A DNA stretch of 64,000 bases, from the NCBI RefSeq assembly GCF_950295315.1, contig NC_080171.1, positions 90,827,016-90,891,015 on the forward strand. The letters are read 5' to 3'. Origin of the DNA: Erinaceus europaeus (lineage: Eukaryota > Chordata > Mammalia > Eulipotyphla > Erinaceidae). This document shows, in pieces, positions 57,731-64,000 of the stretch (position 1 is the first letter of the stretch; each line of letters begins with the position of its first letter). Under the pieces are notes generated by a model that did not search any database, had not been told where the DNA came from, and saw only the letters and a program-made list of their open reading frames with translations. Both the position numbers and the translations under genes were made by a program.

Positions 57731-59056
57731 GTAAGAAGATCTGAAAGGGAAACTAAAAGCAGGACCTGACCAAATTGTAAGTAGGGCAACAAAGTAAAAA
57801 GCCTGTGATGAGGGGTAGACATGCAGCTTCCTGGGCCAGTGGGGGGTGGGAGTTGGTGGGAGGGATGGGTCACAGTCTTTTGGTGGTGGGAATGGTGTTT
57901 ATGTACACTTCTAGCAAAATGTAGACATACAAATCACTAGTTAATTAATTTGAGAGAGGGAAAATCAATTGTATGCCTCAAAGTTTTTCAAAATACAAAC
58001 TGAATCTTTTTAATATATAGGCTGTGTATTTGATATGCGGACTTTCTCAACAGCCTAGACCAAGTAGATCAGAAGCACAAGATACTGGGTACTGTATAGC
58101 AAACCATAACAAAAGGACTTTTCAAAGTTAACCCAATTACCAAATAATGTGATGATAACATTAACTATCGATTGTCTTTTTGAACCTTAAGACAGCAGGA
58201 ACCTCACATCTCCACTATAGAGCCTCTACTTCCCCCAGTCCTGGAACCCTTGGACTGGGCCCACTTTCCCGTATGCCTCTCTCAATCCATACCAAATAAT
58301 ATTGCATCCGCCGATCACAACCTAACCAATGCAACGATTGCCACCTCAACATACTTCACTTCAGACTGTGTCCAGAGACTTCACGTGTGGAATGACAACC
58401 CTTCAGCTTCATTACTCGGGTGAGACCTTTCCTTTCACAGTATACTCTAATTTCATCTCAGGTGGTTCACTTTCTACAAAGTCCCAAAACCTAGATATAC
58501 ACTAGTTTCTGTGAGAGAGAGCATATCTTCACACGTATCTATAAACTACTGCAAAATATATACCTGAAAGCAGAAGTACACTAGAGTTTGCAGTGAGTAC
58601 CTCCCTAACACTTCCTATCCACTATTCCAAGCTTTGGGTCCATGATTGCTCAACAATTTGTTTGGCTTCCTTCGCATGTTAACTCTCTTTTCAGTCACCA
58701 GGTTCCAGGTGCCATCAGGATGCTGGCCAGGCTTCCCTGGATTGAAGACCCCACCAATGTGTCCTGGAGCTCAGCTTCCCCAGAGACCCATCCTACTAGG
58801 GAAAGAGAGAGGCAGACTGGGAGTATGGACCGACCAGTCAACGCCCATGTTCAGTGGGGAAGCAATTACAGAAGCCAGACCTTCTACCTTCTGCAACCCA
58901 CAATGACCCTGGGTCCATGCTCCCAGAGGGATGGAGAATGGGGAAGCTATCAGGGGAGGGGGTGGGATAAAGAGATTTGGTGGTGGGAATTGTGTGGAGT
59001 TGTACCCCTCCTACCCTATGTTTTTGTTAATTAATCCTTTCTTAAATAAAAAAAAT
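57731..59056 (+). other. L1 3' UTR
   Basis: About 1.3 kb between the ORF2 stop and the A tract. It includes a G-rich patch at about 57838-57890 (GTGGGGGGTGGGAGTTGG), the general position of the G-rich tract in mammalian L1 tails. The last 380 bp recur in several truncated copies. The 130-codon frame at 58642-59034 is part of it. Confidence 0.88.
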
Positions 59057-59118
59057 AATAACTACACAATTTAAAAAACAAGGGCAACAAAAGAGAATAA
59101 ATAAATAAATAAATAAAA
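59057..59118 (+). repeat. A-type SINE, right part
   Basis: AATAACTACACAATTTAAAA, ACAAGGGCAACAAAAGAG and an (AAAT)n tail complete the SINE that begins at 51113. Confidence 0.87.
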
Positions 59119-59147
59119 TTATGAAAATAATTAAAAGTGTTCCATGC

Positions 59148-59425
59148 CCCAGAGACCCACCATACTAGGGAAAGAGAGAGGCAGACTGGGAGTATGGACC
59201 TACCAGTCAATGCCCATGTTCAGCGGGGAAGCAATTACAGAAGCCAGACCTTCTACCTTCTGCAACCCACAATGACCATACTCCCAGAGGGATAAAAAAT
59301 GGGAAAGCTATCAGGGGAGGGATGGTATATGGAAATCTGGTCGTAGGAATTGTGTGGAGTTATATCCCTCCTATCCTACTGTTTTATTAATGTCTCCTTT
59401 TTTTAAATAAATAAAAAAAATTTTT
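59148..59425 (+). mobile_element. 5'-truncated L1 tail
   Basis: CCAGAGACCCACCATACTAGG to TTTTATTAATGTCTCC matches the end of the full-length L1, with a short internal loss after CAATGACC. It probably has its own insertion history, as GTGTTCCATG before it and TGTTCCACC after it may be a degraded duplication. Confidence 0.87.
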
Positions 59426-59429
59426 TTAA

Positions 59430-60462
59430 ATGTTCCACCAATGTTTTCCTCTAAGTATTTGATAGTTTCTGGTCTAACATCCAGGTCCTTGATCCATTTG
59501 GAGTTGATTTTTGTTTCTGGTGAGATAGTCTAAGTGAGTCAGTATAAAATTCCTAATGAAATAATATCTAAATAGACTTAGATAACCTCCTCACCTACTT
59601 CCTATTACAGCACTTTCATTCACTCCAACATTACCCTTAGCAAAGCTGAATAAGGCAAAAGGCTGGCATACTTTATTGATGACTCTTTAGTCACTATCAG
59701 GCCACCCCATCAGCTAGGGCCCTAGTTGTGAAGTCCTGAGATTCCTAAACAGACATGATGGGCCTAGACCTCAAATAAATCCCTCTCTTCATTGTTACCA
59801 GACCTCTCTATCAGGAGCAAAAAATAGACCCCTTTGTGGGGCCCCCATAGCACCTTGCACTCAACTTGGATCAACAATGGTAGAGAATGTTCCATCCTTC
59901 GAAGGGAGTCTGGACAACATACTTTATGCTACACCTGAGGAAGATGGGTCGATATTGGGGCAGCTTGGAATGTTCCTACTCATGACCACAGAATATGAGC
60001 TCAGATATACAGGAATGCAGAGGTCACATAGGTTCTTCAGCTGAATATGGGCCCCAGACCAAACCAAATTGATAGGGTTTACAGATATATTTATATCCCT
60101 TTCCCATATTAGGGAGCTACTTTCTTTCCTGATCTAGCTTTCTGTTCATTTCTGTGTCCTAGAGCCCCTCTCCTTCTCTCCTCCCTGCCCAACTAGGGAG
60201 AGAGAGAGACCAGCTGGAAGTATGAATTGACCTGTAAATGCCCATTTTCAGTGGGGAAACAATTACAGAAGCTAGGCCTTTCACCTTCTGCACCCCATAA
60301 AGACCCTGGGTCCATGCTCTGAGAGGATTAAACAACAGGAAAGCTATCAGGGGAGGGAATGGGATATGGAGTTGCAGTGACACGAATTGTGTGGAATGGT
60401 ACCCCTCTTGTCCTATGATCTTGTCAGTGTTTCGATTTTATAAATAAAAACTTAAACATGTT
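59430..60462 (+). mobile_element. L1 tail, older subfamily, preceded by an inverted ORF2 piece
   Basis: At 59430-59527 the text is the complement of an ORF2 section: GTATTTGATAGTTTCTGG and TTTGGAGTTGATTTTTGTTTC complement 56780-56870. From about 59530 the plus-strand 3' UTR of the older subfamily follows (GATGGGCCTAGACCTC near 59757, AGGTCACATAGG near 60023) and ends TTTATAAATAAAAAC near 60450. An inverted 5' piece before a direct 3' piece is the twin-priming layout, but I could not confirm target duplications, so two separate events remain possible. Confidence 0.72.
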
Positions 60463-60486
60463 AAAATAATAAATATAATCTGAAAA

Positions 60487-60725
60487 TAGAAAAAAAAAAG
60501 CAGACTGGGGCAAAGAAATATCTTATCAAGTACAGAACACACATTACCATGCAAGAAGACCTAGATTTGAATTCCCTGTACCACACAGAAGCAACATGCA
60601 TAGAACTAGGGAAAGCTTCATGAATGGTGAAATAATGCTGTGGTGTCTATCCTCCTCTCTCTGCCACTCTGTATCTTTAAGTCAATTTCGTACCCCTCTG
60701 TCCCTATCTGAAACTAAAAGAGAAA
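60487..60725 (+). repeat. SINE, B type, diverged
   Basis: TAGATTTGAATTCCC (B box), GGGAAAGCTTCATGAATGG, a CT-rich body and TATCTGAAACTAAAAG. Confidence 0.68.
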
Positions 60726-61047
60726 AAACATCTATTAAGACTGGTAAAAACATACAGTAGTGAAGCTATAAAAAGAAACATAGACAAGTAAGTCTACATA
60801 ATACAAAAAAATCAGTAAAAATAAAAACTTTTTCAAAGCAAATGAAATAATTTTTATTGAAAAAGCAACCCATGAAATAGGAGAAAATATTTTTAAACCA
60901 TATATCTGATAAATCCTTAATAGCCAGAAGTTCAAATCTGAATCTATATCTAAAGGAAATGAAATCATTTTCGCACTGTCACATTCATTGCAGTGTTGCA
61001 TTCAACAGCCAAGATGTGAAAGCAATCTGAATGTTTGTTGGTGGATA

Positions 61048-61050
<3 letters not shown>
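60726..61050. other. Unique AT-rich sequence, no gene seen
   Basis: No exon or repeat is recognised. Confidence 0.4.
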
Positions 61051-61093
<43 letters not shown>

Positions 61094-61116
61094 CTGTGTG
61101 TGTGTGTGTATATGTG
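61051..61116 (+). repeat. (GT)n microsatellite
   Basis: A pure GT run to about 61091, then ATCT and further GT units. Confidence 0.95.
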
Positions 61117-61428
61117 TGCCAATGAATTTTCATGCACATACTAAGCAAATTCTCAGAATTCCACCACAAGACAAAAAAATGCAATGGCAATTGTGGGAGG
61201 TGATAAACATATTGTTTAGTTTGTTTACAGTAATCATCCACAATGCATGCACATATTAAAACACAAAGTTACACATTAGGAAAAAAATACATATTTATTT
61301 TTCAATTATACTTGCATAAAACTGAACATTTTAAACTAAAATAGTGAAATCTCTACAGTATTATCTCTGTGTAGAAGTGGCTTTACACTGGTGGTTTCCT
61401 TCATTCTTTTTCTGTTACACAGTATGTA
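61117..61428. other. Unique AT-rich sequence, no gene seen
   Basis: No exon or repeat is recognised. Confidence 0.4.
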
Positions 61429-61433
61429 CACAG

Positions 61434-61758
61434 TGTTGTATGCTTTACATTGGGTTGTTCTAGCTCTCCCCCTGCCAAGAAAATTGGTTCAGTCCTGCTA
61501 GTTTGGTGGGCCTGCTTGTCCCCGCCCTGAAGGAACCCCGAGAGAATTCCAGAGTTCCAGAGTTAGAGAGTGCTTGGCACCGCTGCGGGGGAAAGAGGCA
61601 ACAGAATTCTGTTTGGTGATTAGTGTGTCTTAGTTTATGAATCATTGTTCCTGAATAAAGAAATACAGCTTCCCTGCCCAGCCGTATGTCTCTGGTCGTC
61701 TCTGTTACCTGCCCGTGAAGCTAGCCCAGCCAGCTGGAGCCTCCAAATTTTAACAACA
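61434..61758 (+). repeat. 5' LTR of the short ERVK-like element
   Basis: It begins TGTTGTATGC and ends TTTTAACAACA, giving the terminal pair TGTTG/CAACA. AATAAA is at 61654-61659. A TTCCAGAG direct repeat (TTCCAGAGTTCCAGAG) lies near 61549. The start is not preceded by the other LTR's downstream flank, as expected of a single insertion. Confidence 0.94.
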
Positions 61759-61760
61759 AA

Positions 61761-61778
61761 TGGTGCCCACGTGGACCT
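61761..61778 (+). promoter_or_regulatory. Primer-binding site, tRNA-Lys-like
   Basis: TGGTGCCCACGTGGACC begins two bases after the LTR. TGGTGCCCA followed by ACGTGG resembles the lysine-tRNA primer site of human ERVK elements, which reads TGGTGCCCAACGTGG, with one A missing here. This supports class II affinity. Confidence 0.75.
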
Positions 61779-61828
61779 GACCTGCGCATCTCTCAGATAA
61801 GTGAAGACAATTTGGCTACCTATGCACT

Positions 61829-62749
61829 ATGGCCTTCTCTTCTGCTTGTGAAGAGATCTCCAAAGGCCTCTGCTCTTTCTTCACGAGACTGTTTTGCTGT
61901 TTCTGGAACATTTATCTCTGGACCACTCTGTGGTTTCCACTCACTTGGGCGCACTCAAAACAGCCAGCGGAGTCGGGAAGAGCCAGCGGGCAAGAGGCGA
62001 GGTGCGGAGCTGCCTTTTCCACCTGGTGGAGCAGCCAGCCAGCCTGCTGCGCCCAAACAACCCCATGCACTGCGCCCGCAGCCCCGCAGCCCCGCAGCCT
62101 GCAGGAGGCCGACGCCAGCACACAGGAGGCCGACGCCAGCACGCAGGAGCCTGATGCCACCACACAGGAGCCTGATGCCAACACGCCAGAGCCCAATGCC
62201 AACACGTTGGAGCCCGATGCCAACACGCAGGAGCCCGAGGCCAGCCCACAAGAGCCGGCTCTCCACCGCGTGGCACAGGGCACTGGACGGGTGATCCCTC
62301 CACGCTGCTCGGCCACTGTGAGCAGGACAGCAGACATGGCAGGGCCATGGGGCAGGGCCGCGGCGGCCTATCATGGCCACCACCCTTGGGCACCTCGGCC
62401 CGCGCCTTCTGCACGGCTGGCCCACCCACCCTCGGGCTATGAATTCTATACAGATCCCGGACCTCCCGGACCCCCAGGGCTCCCTGCCAAAACTGGACAT
62501 CCTGGCCGAGATCTCCAGCTTGGCTATGAAGGCAGACGAGCTAAAATACATAGAGATTCATCCAGAGATCACAACCTGCAATTCCTAGAAGTGAAGCTGC
62601 CCAAGAGACCACCACTGGACAACGCACCCCCCCAACAACTAAGACAGTACATATCTAAATTTGTGTTTGAAATGACATGTCTTTGTAACAAAGGTTTCTC
62701 TCCTTGTGCATTAATGACCATGTTTATGTGTATGTTTAAAGTTTGGTAA
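61829..62749 (+). CDS. 306-codon ORF inside the short LTR element, function unknown
   Basis: The ORF begins 68 bases after the primer-binding site with ATGGCC and is open to a TAA at 62747-62749. It is the only long frame in the element that follows a good ATG. Residues 13-40 are hydrophobic and rich in F, W, L and C (FFTRLFCCFW ... LWFPLTW), possibly a membrane or signal-anchor segment. Residues 93-141 are seven tandem heptads of E-[AP]-[DNE]-A-[STN]-T/P-x. Residues 211-219 are GPPGPPGLP, collagen-like. The C-terminal third is basic and then hydrophobic (TMFMCMFKVW at the end). I recognise no Gag, Pro, Pol or Env domain. Caution: the region is GC-rich, and frames of 198 and 162 codons are also open on the other strand, so low stop density alone could explain it. 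Whether it is translated is unknown. Confidence 0.5.
   Translation: MAFSSACEEISKGLCSFFTRLFCCFWNIYLWTTLWFPLTWAHSKQPAESGRASGQEARCGAAFSTWWSSQPACCAQTTPCTAPAAPQPRSLQEADASTQEADASTQEPDATTQEPDANTPEPNANTLEPDANTQEPEASPQEPALHRVAQGTGRVIPPRCSATVSRTADMAGPWGRAAAAYHGHHPWAPRPAPSARLAHPPSGYEFYTDPGPPGPPGLPAKTGHPGRDLQLGYEGRRAKIHRDSSRDHNLQFLEVKLPKRPPLDNAPPQQLRQYISKFVFEMTCLCNKGFSPCALMTMFMCMFKVW
62105..62251 (+). repeat. 21-bp minisatellite coding for seven heptads
   Basis: Seven consecutive 21-bp units run from 62105, in frame with the 306-codon ORF, for example EADASTQ twice, then EPDATTQ, EPDANTP, EPNANTL, EPDANTQ and EPEASPQ. Unit length is a multiple of three, so gain or loss of units keeps the frame. Confidence 0.92.
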
Positions 62750-62898
62750 ACAGTAACTTTAAGGCTAAATTCTTACTAGTCAAAGTTAAATGAAAAAGGT
62801 TTTCAATGTAATTCTCATAAAGATAAAATTAACTTACATTTAAAGTCTGAGATAAAAATTAGTTAACAATCAATATATTTTAACTAAGTTGGTCTAAA

Positions 62899-63150
62899 CA
62901 AAAGGTTAAATAGACTTGTTGATATGTAAAACTCTCCATTACCTTCTCTATTAGAATTGGTAGATTACACAATGGCTATACTAATTATTCTCATGCCTGA
63001 GGTTTCCTTTCCTGCACACACCTAGGGTGTGTCTCCATCTTGAATGGGTGTAACAAAAGGTTAAAAAGACGTTGTTGATATGTAAAAGTCTCAAATTCCT
63101 TCTCTATTAGAAATTTTAGATTGTGCTGTGGTTATGCTAATAACAAGTTT
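62899..63150 (+). repeat. Direct repeat, period about 155 bp, in the ERV 3' internal region
   Basis: CAAAAGGTTAAATAGAC at 62899 recurs as CAAAAGGTTAAAAAGAC at 63054. TTGTTGATATGTAAAA, CCTTCTCTATTAGAA and GATTACACAATGGCTATAC versus GATTGTGCTGTGGTTATGC follow in both. It is an imperfect tandem duplication. Confidence 0.85.
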
Positions 63151-63452
63151 TGTTTCATAGTAAGTAAATTTTAGCCAGCTGCCTTTGGGACTCTAGGCCG
63201 TTCCCCACCCCCATGCAAATGCCTGTCGAGACAAGTACGCCCCCCAGAGGCAAGAAATGTTTTTTTTAAGCTGATAAAGTTTTGCCCACAGAGGCAAAAA
63301 GATGGCCCCCTCAGGCCTTCCCTTGGCAGCACACTGGTTCTTGTTACTTGCTTACATGTTTCTCCATGTTTGTGCCAGTTTCTATTTTTAAAATGCCTGT
63401 ATGATAGAGGTTTCTGTTCACCCCACACCCCTGATACTGTGGTCATTTAGTT

Positions 63453-63468
63453 AAAAAGAAAAGGGGGA
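63453..63468 (+). promoter_or_regulatory. Polypurine tract
   Basis: AAAAAGAAAAGGGGGA ends two bases before the 3' LTR and is the plus-strand primer site of the retroelement. Confidence 0.92.
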
Positions 63469-63470
63469 AT

Positions 63471-63794
63471 TGTTGTATGCTTTACATTGGGTTGTTCTAG
63501 CTCTCCCCCTGCCAAGAAAATTGGTTCAGTCCTGCTAGTTTGGCAGGCCCACTTGTCCCCATCCCGAAGGAACCCTGAGAGAGTTCCAGAGTTCCAGAGT
63601 TAGAGAGTGCTTGGCACCACCGCGGGGGAAAGAGGCAACAGAGTTCTGTTTGGTGATTAGTTTGGGTTAGTTTATGAATCGTTGTTCCTGAATAAAGAAA
63701 TACAGCTTCCCTGCCAGCCGTATGTCTCTGGTCGTCTCTGTTACCCGCCCATGAAGCTAGCCTGGCCAGCTGGAGCCTCCGAATTTTAACAACA
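63471..63794 (+). repeat. 3' LTR of the short ERVK-like element
   Basis: It begins TGTTGTATGC and ends TTTTAACAACA. It is identical to the 5' LTR over about the first 60 bp and differs mainly by transitions at CpG-like sites further on. AATAAA lies at about 63691. Confidence 0.94.
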
Positions 63795-64000
63795 CACAGT
63801 ATGTCTTGTAGAATTTCTCTGAACTGGCAATCTTACAATATACCCTATGGTGACTAAGTATGTTAGTACTGGAGCTAAGTCACTTAAATTCAAGTTCCCA
63901 ATCCTCCATTACTGAAAAGAGTAATACAACAACTACTATAAATACTCCAAAGTTCTTGGTATATATAGACACCATAATAGCACCTACCTCGTATATTAGG

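Larger units (their letters stand above)
51340..59056 (+). mobile_element. Full-length LINE-1, inactive, about 7.7 kb
   Basis: Everything expected of a complete L1 is present in order: 5' UTR (51340 to about 52980), ORF1 (to 53835), a short spacer, ORF2 with endonuclease and reverse transcriptase (about 53957 to 57730) and a long 3' UTR with a terminal A tract (57731-59056). AATAACTA occurs at 51332-51339 and 59057-59064, and the host SINE continues on both sides, so the ends are fixed. The 5' end carries AAGATGGC at 51352-51359, the core of the YY1-type site found at the start of human L1. Both ORFs are broken by stops and frameshifts. The 3' UTR of this subfamily is the source type for the truncated copies at 32.5, 44.0, 44.9 and 59.1 kb. 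Confidence 0.95.
61434..63794 (+). mobile_element. Short, complete ERVK-like LTR retrotransposon
   Basis: It is a complete proviral layout in only 2.36 kb: 5' LTR 61434-61758, primer-binding site at 61761, internal region of about 1.7 kb, a polypurine tract AAAAAGAAAAGGGGG at 63453-63467 and 3' LTR 63471-63794. CACAG flanks both ends (61429-61433 and 63795-63799). No gag nucleocapsid, protease, reverse transcriptase, integrase or env motif is visible, so it must have relied on proteins supplied by another element. Its LTRs are related to the three solo LTRs in the window. By eye the two LTRs differ by about twenty substitutions and one 1-base gap, so the insertion is not recent. Confidence 0.93.

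Noticed and set aside
61812..62294. 160-codon plus-strand frame overlapping the 306-codon ORF
   Set aside because: It starts at a TTG and covers the same minisatellite in another frame, giving a Pro/Arg-rich product with no recognisable feature.
61941..62551. Long antisense frames of 162, 198 and 141 codons over the ERV
   Set aside because: They overlap the 21-bp minisatellite and the GC-rich stretch. Their length follows from low stop density, and none has a domain or a plausible promoter.

Overview
The window is a stretch of mammalian nuclear DNA, AT-rich and without any exon, RNA gene or intact host gene that I can support. The organism is most probably a eulipotyphlan, and specifically a hedgehog (Erinaceus-like). 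The reason is the dense population of a tRNA-derived SINE with a GGGAGTCGGGCGGTAG-type head, a GGTTCGAGCC B box and a CAACAATAATAAC-type tail. I associate this SINE with hedgehog; that is recall, not a search result. Old mammal-wide repeats (MIR, L2, a MER5A-like DNA transposon, an old L1) lie beneath the lineage-specific layer, as expected for a placental genome.

Layout. 1-11 kb: unique sequence with scattered SINEs, MIR and L2 traces. 11.4-11.9 kb: a class-I-like LTR. 12-27 kb: many SINEs plus three solo LTRs of one ERVK-like group (15.1 kb minus, 16.7 kb plus, 23.2 kb minus), each with a 6-bp target duplication. 27-31 kb: mostly unique sequence, a 100-bp tandem duplication, and two copies of an unassigned 150-bp repeat. 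31.8-37 kb: L2 and several 5'-truncated L1 tails. 40.9-42.0 kb: a processed pseudogene of RPSA (40S ribosomal protein SA, laminin receptor) on the minus strand, split by a SINE. 44-48 kb: an L1 tail with a perfect 15-bp target duplication, an L1 with a 5' inversion, and an L1 that keeps its 5' part and 3' end but has lost the middle. 49.4-50.8 kb: an old L1 containing a younger SINE. 51.3-59.1 kb: a full-length, inactivated L1 of about 7.7 kb inserted into a SINE, with a tandemly repeated 5' UTR. 59.1-60.5 kb: more L1 tails. 61.4-63.8 kb: a complete but very short LTR retrotransposon (two 325-bp LTRs, primer site, polypurine tract) whose only long frame is a 306-codon ORF with no recognised retroviral domain.

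Nothing here works as an operon or pathway. The content is a layered record of retrotransposition. The item most worth following up is the short ERVK-like element with its private ORF, followed by the duplicated L1 promoter region and the internally deleted L1. I found no previously undescribed system that I can demonstrate from sequence alone. Only short boundary motifs were checked base by base; family names rest on recognition, not on a search.
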